Shown one piece after another: positions 48,301 through 63,300 of a DNA stretch of 64,000 nucleotides. Position numbers and translations under genes: made by a program. Source of the stretch: Nautilus pompilius. Taxonomy: Eukaryota > Mollusca > Cephalopoda > Nautilida > Nautilidae. Numbering within the stretch: the stretch's first letter is position 1; every line of letters starts with the position of its first letter. The stretch is taken from positions 372,001 through 436,000 of the forward strand of contig JACATO010000605.1 of NCBI GenBank assembly GCA_018389105.1. Reading direction: 5' to 3'. The notes below the pieces were generated by a model, which was given only the letters and a program-made list of their open reading frames with translations, made no database searches and was not told where the DNA came from.

Positions 48301-51300
48301 GTTAACATCATAATTAATAAAAACATTTATCAGGGCAGTGCTATGGTTTTGACTCCTAAGTGGGACTGGTTTTGGCATGGTTTCTTCTTTACCATCTAAC
48401 CATCTTGGTTTCCTCTGATTTCTTCTCACATTTGAACATCAAAAAGTTTAGTAGTGACTTTTGTTAGGCTAGTTAGAGTACACCAGGCACTTTCATGCTG
48501 GCCATAGTTTCCAATGCTTCTCCAAGAAAACAACAAAAATGTACTCATGCTGTTAATTGGTGCACTTGATTATAATACAACTTCTTTCTTTAAGACAGTA
48601 TCTACTTTTCTTCCTTGACATGATTATGCATTCTTTCTTTATAATTTGTCTTAAATGGCTAATAATAAATGTATTAAAAAAAGAAAAATGATTATTGCTT
48701 CAAATCAGTTAGTATTTTTTATGATTATTCACAGATATATATATAAAATTATACTTTGAGGACATTCTTAGGTTTTTGCCTTGTTTTTTTCTTGCTGAAA
48801 TTAGAATAACCAAAGCATATGATAAACAAAACCACAAGACCACCATTGATCCCAGCTATGATAATACTGCTGGTGAAGTAGGTAGGCATCTTGTAGACAA
48901 TCAGTGTTGCTAGTACTCTTTCTGTTCTGTTTGCTGTAGTGCATGTGTAATTTCCACTGTCTGTTAATGAAGCTTCCTTAATTATCAACTTCTCATATTG
49001 TTGGTATATCCGGGCAGATTTAATGCCAGCTGTTGTTCCATTTGATAGATGCCAGATTATTGATTCATTCCGGGAATGCATACACTGGAAAATTGCCATC
49101 TTGCCCTCTTGGCTTTTGTATGTTGGAGGTTTTATTGTCAATGTTGCAGAACTGTTGGTATTTTCAGCCCTGATGTAGAGACGATTGTAGACTAAAATTG
49201 ATGTAAAGAAGAAAACATTTAATGCTTCCATGATATAGCAAAACCTGGAAAAAAAACAAAAAATATATACTACTGTAAATAAATGTTATTGTTAAGCTTT
49301 GGTGCTTGTCTAAAATTATTTAATTATTTTATATACATATATAATTATTGGAAATAATTATGGAAATGCAGTCAGAATATGCACAAACAATAATAGCAAC
49401 TGAGATGTATATAATACTTATATAATGCATTATTACATAAAACAGAAAAACAAAAATGAATACTTTATACAGTACATTAGTATTTAGTATGCGAGCTCTT
49501 TGTTTTAGATAGGGTATGACACCTTATTTTCATGTTCCCAGGCAGGTTATCAGTGTATGACTGTGGAATGTTGTTCAGAACATCCTGTAGTACTTTTAAC
49601 AATTCATCCAAGGTGTTTGGTTGCTGTTTGATTTTTTTTTTCAGTAACCATATAACCACATCATCAGATCCTTTATGTTCCAGATAGTTCTCCTCATTGG
49701 TTGTATGCTTGGGGTCATTGCCGTGTTGGAAGATGAATCTTTGCCCAATGAGCTGTCTTCCTGAGAGAACGGCATGGTGGATGAGAACTTTTCCTGTACA
49801 CCCTTGATTTTATACAAAACTCCAACACCCTTGGATAATCTGAAACCCCACAGTTGTATTGATCTACCCAATGCTTCACTGTAGCTTTTATACACTGATT
49901 GTTATACTGCTCCCTGGTCTGCCTTTGCACAAACTGCTGTTGGTTATTGCCAAACAGTTTAACTTTGACTAATCTGTAAAGAGCACCTTTCAGGTTTGGT
50001 CATCTCACTGCTTCATTTCTGCTGCTCATTTCAGCCCTGCTGTTTGGTTACCAAGGTTTTCAGGCAACTACACATTCATTAGACCACTTTGTGCTAATGT
50101 GTATCTTACTGTTTATGATGAAGCATTAACATCCATACTTGAAGCTTGGTCATTCACAAGATCTCTACTGGCTCATCGTGTCTTATGTAGAGAACATCCT
50201 GAGGTACTTAGCCCAAACTCCCCAAAAGTGTTGTTTCTTTTATTGCATCTAATGTCAACAATACCAGTTTTTGCGCGTCCTCAGTCTTGCATACAGCTTT
50301 TTCTCAAACATGAAGTCAAACTGCTATCTGCTGCATTGAGTAGTTTTGCTAGCTAAGATTTTGGTGTCTGTATGCTTGTCACATATTATTGCCTTTCCAA
50401 GAGCTATAGTATTCACAACACATTCACCAGACTGCAATTATATCACTGCCTATACTTTTATAGTCCTCCTTCGGGTGTAGCAGATTTTGCATGACAACCA
50501 ATCACAGTGTATTATATCAATACTATGGAGCATTTTATTTCTATACACAAGATACAATTCTATCGTGTTATTTGCATTTTATACCCAGTTTTTTTCTCTA
50601 TTTCCATAATTATTTCCAATACTGTATGCATTTATATATAATTTAAATATTCAGCTTTTTCTCAGATGGGTAATTTCTGTTTTGTGTTGTTAAATTTTTA
50701 ATTTTAAAAAACATATTCCGTCATTTTATATATTATGTCGACATAAGACATGGCTTCATGTGAGATTTAGTTGGCATCAGAATAACATGTAGCATGCTTG
50801 TAATTTCAGTCCCATACTACCTGTTCTGTGTGAACTTACTTTTGTGGGAGAACTTCAGTTTCCTTTCACTTCTATCAGAAAAGTTCTTGTAGGGTTTTCT
50901 TGGATAACTTAGTTTGTCCAAGACATGCAATTGACATGCTGTGACCATCTTTTTGTGTAGATAAAGATTCTGAGAGCCAGCCACTCTCTCCCTCAGTTTC
51001 CATAACAACAATGCTTTTATAATTTCATATAAAGATTGAACTCCATCCAGTTTTCAGTAAACAAATTAATATAAAGCAAATTTCTTAGAATATTTGTTTA
51101 CAAAGAGAAAATATCAAAGCAATTTTTTTTTAAAATTAAAATCTATTAATTAAATTTATAACATGAACATTTAAAATTTTTGTTTGCTTTATGGTCACTG
51201 TAAATTTGATAACTTCTAAAATGACACAAGATATTTTAACACCTGACTATGCCATCCTTTTAATGGTTTTTAAATGCAGCCCCAAGTGACACTATGGTAT

Positions 51301-54300
51301 CTTTTTAGGTTAGAAAAGCTGTTTGGATGGTTAGTGTCTCAGGTTCTACTTATGTAATGAGTACTTTATGAACTAAACAGTGAAGTGTTGCAAAACCACT
51401 TGATAATATTGAGAAATTAATTGTTTGTATTATTATGACAACTTATTTTTTCACATTTCTAATGGGTTTTGTTAGAACTAAGTTTGTTTTTTTTTGTTGT
51501 TTTGTTTTTAAGACTAATTTTAAAATGTTTTAATTATTTTGTGACATTTTAGTGAAGAGGAGAGATTAAATGGTTTTAAATTTTTCCCCCTTTTTACATA
51601 TGAATATTATATAATCTCAAATAAAACAATGTTTTTTTTTATAATATTTGTCACTGGAGTTTTATCAGTACACAGTAGATTCTTTAAGAATAGATAGTAT
51701 AATACAAGCAGATTAACATATGGTACAATCTCACAAAGTAAGATATTAGTGGTATGTTGAGTATCAGACATTAAAGAGATTTTAGACTCACCTATGTTCA
51801 TGTTTTGGCTTGTAGATCTTTATTATCACAGGGGGAAAATTATTGTATTATTTCAGTTTTTATGCTAAATGTGTTCAGTTTACTGAGATAATTAGTCTCC
51901 TTAACAGATGAGAAATTAATATAGTTTTGTGTTTTGCTGCTGGAGTAGTTTTGCTGACAACCCTACAAATAATCTCTCTTTTTTAAAATAATTTTACAAT
52001 TAACTTTTATTCCATCAAATTTTACCTAAAAATATAGCTGTCTACTTAATTTTACATTTTCACATGGAAGGATTTTGCTGAAAAAGCTACAAGTGTATCA
52101 CATTTGTTTTTAGTTTTATTTAATTAGTATTTTCTTTTTTCTGCAGTGATTGATGTATTTTGAAAACTTAGTATTTTTAAATCTCATCTCATTCTTAAGA
52201 TTTTCTTTTTTTAAAGTTTTTTTCTATGTGTTGTAAATGAATGCATAAAATTAGTCATTGTTTAAATCTGCTTAGTCTGCAATATCAGAGAAAAATAATA
52301 AGAATATCTAAAGTCAGGACAGGCTGCACCAAGAAGACTGACAAGAGCAGTGCTTGTGGTGGATAGAAAAGAAGAAAAGTTCATTCTTTCCTCTTTGGCC
52401 ATCTTCTGAATCACATGCTTATATCGGTAACTTTACAAGAGAATTGTATATTAAATGTGTGTGTGCGTGTGTGCATATATTTATGAGAAAGGAAATTAAT
52501 AGTGATGAAAATGGTAAAACAAAGATTCTACAATCAGCTCTTTGGAAAATGTGCAAAAGGCAAAAAAAGGAGTTAAAAATTATTTTTAGCCACTCCAAGC
52601 AAAGGAAAGAAATAGAGGCCGAGTAAAAACAGCGAACACATTACATTGCCATTTTGTTTGTTATTAGGTGTACCTAGTTTGTTGGGTACTGATCTATGGT
52701 TTTCAGTACATATATAGTCATTCATTTTTATTTTCCATCGGTCTACATTAAAAAATTTTAGGAAACAATTCTAAATTGGTTAAAGTATCTGGATGGGTTG
52801 GTGTCAGAACAAGTTTATTTTTTACGAGCAACTTGTATAAATGAATAGAATAGAATACCAGTGGTATTTTTGTTGATAGAGGTCTTGGAAACCAGCTAAA
52901 AAAATCAAGTTTATTGGATTTTTTTTCCTCACCTGGATCAAGGGCCTTGGATGAACCCTGATGATTTTGTGCCTTTTTTAGCTACGAAACTGAACATTGT
53001 GTATGAAACAGGAATGTGAGAGACTTTTCGGGATATAAGGGTTAAAAAAAAGTAAAACTGGCACAACAAATAATAATAATAGGAATACCAGTATTCATTG
53101 ATGTAGATTAGATTGTCACTGATGTTTTCTGTATTATTTCTTTCAACATTTTAACAAACATATTGGTAAGAAAGTAATGACACTTGGAGAAAAGATTTTT
53201 TAGCATAGCTGAAATGAATGTTAGGAAGGTAAACAGTCTAATTTAGTGAATTTACAGGTGCAATCAAAAGGAAGGATAAAAGGGTGGTGTGAAATTGGGT
53301 AGATTTACTTTTATAGAATGCACATTGAAAATAACAATGATTATTTACTTTGGCATTGATTTTTTAAAAATATTATTTTAAATTCCAGAAACTGAGATTT
53401 TTATATCCATGGCGTTAACTTATTTTATAGTTTAAAGAACAACATCTAAGAAACTAGCCCTCACTTCTATAGTTAAATTATACATCTATCTTTACCTACA
53501 TACACACAGCTTTCACTGATCAAAGTAAGAGAGAGATTCTTTCATAAATATTCATTCTGGTCATAAGCAATAAAGACGTCGTTATTGATAACACTTTTTA
53601 AAACAACTTATCATTATTGGTTATTGTGAAAGTCTCAGCAGTGCAAGCTTACCTTCAGTTTGTGCTAGTCTGACCCGGTTTTGTGAAATATGCTTTTTTT
53701 TTTTAAGCAGTGACAGGTGATACCCCGGCACAACATTGTCTTGTGACCCACTTGGGCAATTAATCATTAACTGTATCAATGTATAAAGATTGATCTTTTT
53801 TATGTGTTCTTAAAAAGTATAACTACCCGAACCCTGACCTCACTGGTGTGTGTTAACATTGAAGTTGTATGGTAATAGTTTATTGCCAGCTAACTGGTTT
53901 TATTTGCATTGCATGTTAACGCAATGTTTATTAAAATAGTGACGCCTCATTTTTTAAAGCTGATTAACAGAGCATAACATTTAATTCAATGGACACATTG
54001 AATGAAAAATAGACCAAAATATAAAACAGTTCAAATTTTTGTATAGATGACACCTTTTTTAAATATACCAAGAGACGATTAATTTACTACAATTCTTTGT
54101 TTAGCCTAAATCAGTCGTGTGTTGCAGACAGAAGCATTTCTTTCAGACTGTTCAGTAATTTTAAAAGCTTAACAACTTTTATGAGCGTGGCACTTATATA
54201 TTTGTTTATATGCAGAAGACGATTATAGTAGAAATAATGTTTATTTAAAATATTTTAGAATTTAAGATCATACGTAAACAGCAAATTACTTAGCTATTCC

Positions 54301-57300
54301 AGGCTAGAAAATTTGGTTTTATTTATTAGTGTTGAAGTGGTTTAGCAATGATCTCCATATTTACTAATGTAAGGGACATTCAGATGAAATCTGACTGAAA
54401 TAGAATCGCCATAATCGTAACCAGCTGGGTTTCACTTGAAAGTACCAGTAAAAATTTGGCTATATTATTGATGCATTAAGTAAAAATTCAAAATTATGTC
54501 AACATATGAGATGGAATTACTATTGTAAATACTACTAACAGAGGAGAATTGCAAAATTTAGAAGGGGAATATGTAAAGACACTTAAGCCTCCTCCTAACA
54601 TGTTTATTGCTGGTTCTTGCTATAATGAACGTGTAAAGATACAGAAAAAAATATAGAAGCTATTAGAGAAAAAGACAGAGGCAAGCTAATTTTCCACAAG
54701 TAACATCTGAATGCAGATCTGTATTTAAAAAGAAAAATGGATTATGTAACTTTAAAATGTAAAAAAGTATATAACGTTTTATAGTTAGCTTCTTTACAAC
54801 AAAACAGACAGAATGGGCACATTTTTAGATGGTGAATTAGGTCCAAGTATTAAATCATTACCCACAAATCTAGATTTTTCTTTCCATGCTTAAAAGTACC
54901 ATTAAATATCTATTAACTATGTGTACAGCCTTTGCTTGCAGTTTTTTTTTGTACCTAAGGATGGTAAAATAGTTTTTCCGATATTTAATATAGTTTGTAG
55001 AATAGCTCCAGTAAATCTACCAAACTTTTTAACCTTAAGCAATGTTTTTACCTTTTATATTTTCATCAAAAATTTTATTACAACTCTTGGTTAGAATGAT
55101 GCCATAACACTATCTATAAGTTTTGGTAGATGTTTGGTTTCATAAACAGCTATAAAAAAAAAAAAGAACTTTTTGATGTTTCATTTGTGACATATTAAGT
55201 TTTAAATCAAAACTTACCTTTTCAATTTTTTTTGTCTCCTCATAATAAGAATTTGAAAATTGCTGTATAATTAATGTTTATTTAACCTCCTCCTACTCTT
55301 TTCAATTTTGCTTTTGATGTTCACTTATAGAAAACTCATGAGAAATGTATGGCTCCATTTATTTAGCAATACATTTTATAAAAGTAATTTTAAAAATATT
55401 GTTCGGTTTATTACCATCTGATTGTACATTTACAATTCTATCTGGCAAAACAACTACAAGAGCTTGAGTATTTGCAGAACTAATAAAACAAGAAACAATC
55501 AGAGAGTAAAGTTCTTTAAACTCAATAGGCATAGCTTGATTATGGAAACTATATTATGTTTAAAGTCTACCAATTTTTAAGAAATTCTACTGAAATGGTT
55601 TTTTTTCTAAAATCTAGTTTTAGATAAAGTATGGAATATCTATCACTATTTAAAAGAACAAAAGCATTGGTATTGAAATTGAACAGTTATTAAATATAGA
55701 CTGATTGCTTCTTGGTTATAACTTTTAGCAATTTGAAATCCTAAGAGAATATATCCAGGCTTTTTTGTTCGTGTTGTTGGGAGAGTCAGCCTCCAATCAA
55801 AATTAGTATCTTGTGGAACTGCAATCAAATTGCATTGTTTATTAGTATAACCAATATTATAGACTACTTCACTTTCAAGCATCTTAACAACTCTTAGCTG
55901 TTTTTCATCAGGCAACTCTGTAATGTATTGATTTCTTGAAGATAATGCTATATTTTCTCAACTGCATCTCCATTTGCTCGAAAAATTGCACCATTATCTC
56001 CATCCCTTGTTTCCTTTATTCCATACACTATTTTCTTTTCCAAAGATGTGGGTTAGGCAGAATCTAAACTATCTTTGGGATTTTATTATGTCTTGCTTTA
56101 AATCCTATAGTAGCATTTGTAACTGCTTGTTTTTATACCAACGTTGGTTTAATCCTTGGGACTTATTAAAATCATCTGGATAGGTTATCAATCCCTTCAT
56201 AGTTGTTGTTTGATGTGGATAAGCTATAGTCTCAATTTCTGCACCAGAATTATTGTCCCAGTTCTAGACTCATGCTCATGAAACTATAAATAATTATGAG
56301 TTTATAGTTTCACCAATACTTGAATCTGCTATTTCAGTATATTATATTTAATATACAAAAATCTATAAACAACCTAGTTGATTTTATAGTGGTTTTTGGC
56401 TGATTTTCTGATATCATTTCTCTATTTTTATTTGCTTTAAATGTGTGGGCTTTTTTTTTTGCTTTTCTGTAAGTCGTAGTTCTGATCAGCAATTAAAGTA
56501 TTTATGTCTTGAATGGGAGATTAATTTGCAGATTACTAGAATTTTGAATGCTAGAATTATTTATTGTTTCAGATTTCCTTTTAAAAGAATGGTAAGCTTT
56601 TTAAACTTCAGTAATAATTTCAGCACTATCTTTGATAACTTTTATTGTTGGATTATTAAAAAACATATGTAGCCATTCTATTCAAAGTATCAATCTATCC
56701 TCTTCCTATAATATATTTTTTTCAACTCTCCTCTTTTAACCATTTAATTTTTTTTAAATCCAACTTTTTAAAAAACTTATCTCATATGCAATCTAAGTTA
56801 TAAAACTTAATTTCAGAGATCTATACTATTTCTGTCTTATCTATAATCCAAATTTGAATGCATGAAATAAAATTTCTGGTAACTGGTAAATAAACTACAT
56901 TTTTGGTTTTCCAACTATTTTATATCCAGCTGAAATATTCAGAGAAAAATTAATATAATGTTTCAGAGCTATGTCCATTAATATATCAATCTTGTATTAA
57001 ATCACAACATGCAAGAATAGAATTAACTGACAAAATATGATCTGGATTGTCACTTTCATTATAACCAGAAGACAAAGTCTTAGTGTTACATCCTGATAGA
57101 GATTTTAAATTATTCTCAACAGTAAAATCAACTTCATAGTTAGAACTAATGATACTGATGTATTTGAGAGTAGCAGAATTAGCTTTAACGGTAATAATAT
57201 TCTTTATTCTTCCAATCCCAATGTAGTCCCATTGTCAGCGCTATATCTAAAACTATTATTTGTATTATTAGCATTTGAAAAAGAATAATGCTTCAAGATT

Positions 57301-60300
57301 AACTGGAGCAAATTTTGTAATGTTTTGTAGAATCTAAATTTAGTGCTGGATAAAAATCTGTTTTCAATTTGTAGTCTGTGCTTTTTGAAATCTTATCAAG
57401 CATTTATTGTCAGTTTTATCTGTTAGATTTAATTTAAACAATTGATCACCAATTGCATTTATTTCATTAAAAATATTATTTCCAGCTTGTTTAGATGTTA
57501 AAAGTAAACTAAGTCTTTCCATTAAATGATTTCTATCTGAAGGTAAAAACTACTTTTGTCACTTGCAGACAAAATTTGGATGTCTCAGAGTCTGTAATAT
57601 AAATTGTCTTAGTCTGAATTAATCTTTTGCTGGACTTGTAATAATTTATTTTTTATCTTAGTTCACCGTTTATAATTTTTGCTTGAACGTCATTTATTTT
57701 ATGCAGCAGCATTGCTGTGATAAATAGTTGAACTGTATATATATTAAAATTGTAACAACTTTAATATATTTTCATCTGGTTTTATTTTTGTTTAAAATTT
57801 CCATAAACAGGACTGGTGTCAATTTCATAGTCATCATCAGTATCAATATTATTAGGTATTTCTTTTGTGGTAGGTGATCCAGTTGAACACTTGTCAGATT
57901 CTAAGTGTTATAAAGAAAAAGCAGACTGATCATCTTTAGAAACCGATAATCTGCAGCATCCTCATCTACTTGTGTGTTGTCAGCTATTAAAGGAGCTGAT
58001 GGTATTAATTTTTGAGGCGCTAAAGGTACCACTTCTAGAGGAGCTGACTTTTTTACTTTTATAATCTGCTGAAATAATTTAGTTGATTTGGTATTCAAAT
58101 CTTGCTAACCTACTTTTTAATCTCGAAACTTGTTCCCTTAATTTTATATAAATATTTGTTAAATCTCTTTCCTCTTTGTGTTTTATTTTATAAAACAACA
58201 CTTAATATATATTTAAAAACAAGCAAAGCATCCTACAATATCATCTGACAATATAAGAAAAGCTTCCTACAGAATTTTTAGAGGATAACACTCTTCAAAC
58301 TTTGTACAGTACCCTCCATTATATTTATCAGATGATTTGTCTATAACTACAAACCCACAGCCTGACTTTGCACATTTTTCTGTAAAATATCTTTTCATCA
58401 GAAATGGTATTTTTGCTAACCACGTCATCCCAGATATGTTGGAAATATTTTTTAGATAATGGAAGGAGGGTAATAACATTTCATTTGCTTCTGATGGTTT
58501 GTCTGAGTAGTTTGTGGTAGTTTTGGGAAATATTAAAGGTAAAAATATTATTATGTCTCTCTCTACTATAAAATGATTTCAGATTTGTTTGATTTTTGTC
58601 TCTCACAAGGTCATCAAAAATAACCAAACTTTAAAATTTTGAGCCAATCTCTTTCAGATCAGGAATATCATTTGGGCCTTCAAATTATTCTACACCTATT
58701 TCTTATTTGTTTTTTGTTCCTTCACCTATTATTTCATAAAGATTTTTTCAGTATAAATTTTTACTCTTTAACCATTTGCACTTGCAAAAATATTTCTTTA
58801 TCTGTTGTTTATCAAGTTAACTTGCAAACTCATTTTTATTTGATATTCACGTTGATGTAAATATTTTCCAAAAACATAATCTAGAATAATCTAAAAATTC
58901 TTTGATCTAATAACATAAAAAATTATGATCTTTGCTATTTTTATTTTCTCAATTATTTATGTATAGAAAGAAAATGCTTAAGTTTTAATTGCTTATTTTT
59001 CCTTATTTAATTTCTATAGTTTCAGACTCAAGATTGTCAGAAGAACCATAACTCTTGATAATCTCTATATTAATCATTTAACCTATCTACAGAACTAGCA
59101 CCTGTTATTCTGAATTTACACTTGTGTATATATTTAAAAAGACTAAAATGTATTGTTTAAAATGTAAAACTAAAACTAACAAAACAATTTAGGAACATGT
59201 TATTATTAAGAGTAACTGACTAATGTTGAGAGGGACCTGTCAAAATTGCAGAAAAAAATAAAATGTTCTTGTCTCTGGAGGTGATATGCAGTCATTTTTA
59301 TGAAAACTTCCTGGTTTTACTTGGGCTAAATGTCAGTGAAAAACATTTATCCAGACATTACTACTATGATCCAGAACAATTAGATTTCAGATTAAATCCA
59401 GATTATTCACAAAAATGTGGTAAATAACCTAACGACCAAGATGATCAAGTGTGCTACAAATATGATTTAAGATAAAGATGCTGATTCTGCAGGCAGCTTT
59501 TGCTGATATTATAATCAAACAAAAAGCTGATATATATTTAATTTATGATTATAATATTCAAAATCCTAGTTTAAAATAAAAAAGTGATGGTGGTTTTGTT
59601 AAAACTGCATTGAAGGCTAAAATAAATAGCTGTTTCAGGTTCCATCAAGAGAGAATTACAGATCAAATATAAAAGTAAAACAAAAAAACTGAAGACACCT
59701 GCCTTGTATTAACTGAATAGTTACATAAACCTATTATAAAAAAGTATCTAGGTGCCAAGTGTTTTTTTCATTCAGTAGCTGATATCTGGTCAACAGATTT
59801 AGTTGATATGAAACGTTTTTCTAAATGGAATAAAAGTTATGAATATATGTTAAATGTAACAGATGTATTTTCCAAATATACATGGGGTGTTCCTTTAAAA
59901 AGTAAAACTGAAAAATCTTTAATAGAAGCATTAACTGTTTTGCTACTAAGTTTTCTCAATGTATAGTATATAAAAGTATTAGTTTTCTACATCATATTAC
60001 ACTAAGAATTCCTATTAACGAATCAAAGTGGCCATTTTACAACAAGTTTAATAAAGCCTTAAAAATAATGTGGAACAAGTTTACAAAAAACAAACTTGTC
60101 CCACTAAACGTGTTACTGGATTAATGAAGACTGAAACGTCTGTACAGTAAAGTTGGTAGCTTATCGTCCAGTAGATACAACTCAACATCAAAGGGAGATG
60201 ATGCAACGTTTATCCAATCTAATTAAGTTCAGACTTTCGCATATTTGTTCTGTTTATATAATTTTATAGTTTTAATTACAGATTATTGTATTTCTTTACA

Positions 60301-63300
60301 AACCTTTTTTGATTTAAGATCTATTGCATACATTTCAATCAAAGTCCACAAAATTAATTTATTATTTTTCTTTCGTACTCATCCTTCCTACAACTTGTTT
60401 ATTTTAGAGAGATGGTTTACCGAGTAAGCAGAAGTGCCATAGAGATCTATTTCTTTTTTTCATATCTTCATATATATCTTCTGTTTTTATATGATAGCAT
60501 AGAGAATCCATGTCTGAAAATGATAATGTTAAATTATTTTAATTTCATAACTTTAAAGAGAAAATCATACATTAAATATTTTGAATAATTTAAAATATAC
60601 ATTCCTAAGTAAAGAGGTTTGTTAAACTTTATAACTTTAGTTTTCATATCTAAGAGAACTAGGTTTTCATTAATAATATCTTGTGTAGTATGGGGTGATT
60701 TTATTAACATGAGTTTTCCTAAGATTCTCTGGGGTTGTACAAACTCTCTTTAAATTTTCCATAGCTTTACCACCAAAAGAGACTTTCTCAAAACCATCTA
60801 TAGACTTAGTTCTCATATCTTTATTTAACTTGATATAAGGTTTGTCAAAATCAGCTACCATCCAAAAACTCCAGCAGAGAACTGTTGATACTACAGCAGC
60901 TATTCCTCTAAAAACATATGCTGCTCCATGGATGCTGATGGTGGAAATTTCGAACATCTAATATAGTGAATCAATAGTAATATGTGTGGGGGTTACCTTT
61001 AATATAATGTCTACATTTCAACCAGGAGACCCAAGTGAAGTGGATTCATAGATAAACCTAAAACCAGTGTTTGATAACCAAACTTCCAGCTTTTATTGAT
61101 GATTCTTCATTTGTATATAGAGTAAGCTAGCTCCCTAACAACACACTTTTGTTAAAACACGTGAAAAAAAAAAAAAAACCTTAACTTTTACATTTCAAAC
61201 AAATATTTGCTAGTTAGTTATAAAGCTAAGTGCTTTATACAGTAGTAGTAGTAGTATAGAAAAAGGTCTGTTCGATACAAAGACTTCTTTATTGAGTGGT
61301 AGACCCTTGACCTAAAATGTTAAACTAACTGCACACAACAACAGGGTAAAGGCCAAGTGTTGCATACATCAGTAAAAAAAACACTTCATAGCTGGATATA
61401 AGTAGAAAATTAAAAGTTTTTTATGTGAGGTTTATAAGATCTGTCTGTGTCTGCATCAAACTCCATCTGTAAGTTTCAAGTTACAAGCTGGTTTTGTGAC
61501 ATATAACTTTTGATCCTTTAACACACTCCACAGGAAAACATTTGGTGGTGTGAGATCTGGAGCGACTGGTGGCAGGTATTCAACTGGTGTTTGTCATCCC
61601 ATCTACCTCCCAGCAAAGTGTTCCTCCAACAATACCCATACATTTAGCTCTCACGCTAAAACACCTGACTTAGGTTTGCCGTTGCATTACTCGTTAACAT
61701 TATCTGTCAGCTTTTGAATGAAACTTGTTTTAATGTTGAGAGAAAATGCCTCTGCATGGTAGCATCTGAAAGTGTGCAGACATCTTTTTGGTAGACTGTG
61801 TGGGTAAATCTTGATTTTATATTTATTTGACACCCTAAATAACACATTCTCTAGAAAATGACTGCACAAAGTTAATTAAGTTTGAGACATGAAAACATGG
61901 CAAACAGAAATATTAAAAAATTTCTTTTGAGAAAAATGAAAGTTGATAAATCTGCATACAGAACATTGACGCATTTTACTGAAATGTTTTTTTTTTTAAA
62001 AATGCTTTTTTGCTATAAAATTTAGGAGAAGTTTGGGATGTTTTCTTTCTGTTTTTAACCTTTTTATTTTCCATGTTTTGATGAGACCTGAATAAATGTA
62101 GAGCATGTTCATCAGCAGATGAATACTTTAGCCTTACAGTTACTTTTATGGCTATTTTTGTATTTTTTAGTACAGGTGATGCAATGAAAGTGACAGGCCC
62201 TAATTAATTACAGGAAAACTTAATCAGACAAGCCTGTGATTGTATTCACACATACAACCGACAGTTCACCACGCACATTCTGCAGTTGCTTGTGAATGTT
62301 TTTGGTCTCCTTTTTGAGGAAACGTCATTCAGGATTTGAAAGTTTGTTCTTGCTTTGATTAGATCCTGCCTGCTAGTCTTAGTTTCAATTTTTTTTATTT
62401 TGCAGAGGAAAACAATGAAAAGAAGGCAGAGCTGGCAGCCACCAAGAAGAAGTGTAAAATATTTGAAAATGAATTGAACAGAGTTTTTGTAAGTACACAG
62501 TTGTAGTGCGCATCTGTAAAAACAATGGAAGAAATGGCTAGCAAGTAAATATAATTTATTTTTTATAAAATTGATTTTTTTTTTGATTTTTTTTTCAACT
62601 TTAAGCAGAAGCAAATGGTTGGAGAGAAAAAAAAAACTTTTAATATAAGTTTATCTTAGATATCAATACATTTATTTTTGCATCTGATCTGAAAATAAGT
62701 ACAACCAATTCATGTTAAAAACGACAACAGGAAATGGCTAAGTCGGTACAGGTTTTTACCCCTCATCTGATGAATCAAATGTATCACAGTCAGATTGTAA
62801 ATGATGACGTTGTTATGAAAAGACACGTAAAAGAAACAACATTTTTCATATGTGTATCAAACTTTACATTTTTGTTTTAGATAGCATAGCTTCTTTGTTT
62901 TAATTGAACAAACATTCTTGTCTCCATTAAATAAGTTTATTGCAAATAGAATGTAAAAATATTAATAATCCTTTGTTTTTGTTAATGATTTCTTGTTTTA
63001 CTTGTTAATAATTGATAAATTCAATCTGCTTATTACACTTAAGTTTTTCTCTCTTTTCTTTCCAGAAGAAAGTTAGTAAATATTGGAATATAATGAAATG
63101 CAATGGTAAGTTATCATTTGTTAGCTCGATTTTAAACTCAAGCAGATTCCATACATTAGGGTGAGTTTGGTCCTTTTAGTACATTACTTTGCAGTCAGAA
63201 GAGAAGAGAATTGATGTAGTTTGTGTTGCAGCTAAAATAAACTTGGGCTCCTGCGTATGAATTTGATGTTAGCTTATACTTACTATAATTTTCATACATC

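Larger units (their letters stand above)
55200..60960. mobile_element. Decayed Maverick/Polinton-type element
   Basis: About 5.8 kb holds fragments of the typical Polinton set: protein-primed DNA polymerase B (minus, 60.4-60.9 kb), retroviral-type integrase (plus, 59.7-60.2 kb), FtsK/HerA packaging ATPase (minus, 58.3-58.6 kb) and a structural-type protein (minus, 55.6-57.9 kb). All are broken by stops and frameshifts. Terminal inverted repeats and a 6-bp duplication were not found, so the limits are approximate. Full elements are 12-20 kb, so much is missing. It is a fossil of a virus-like transposon, described only as a relic. Confidence 0.75.

Noticed and set aside
55974-56672. Plus-strand frames within the Polinton relic
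   Set aside because: Phenylalanine/leucine-rich shadows opposite the structural-protein relic, with no recognisable motif.
62246-62614. 122-codon minus frame
   Set aside because: It is antisense to the ICE1-like exon at 62,406 and very low in complexity, with no domain.
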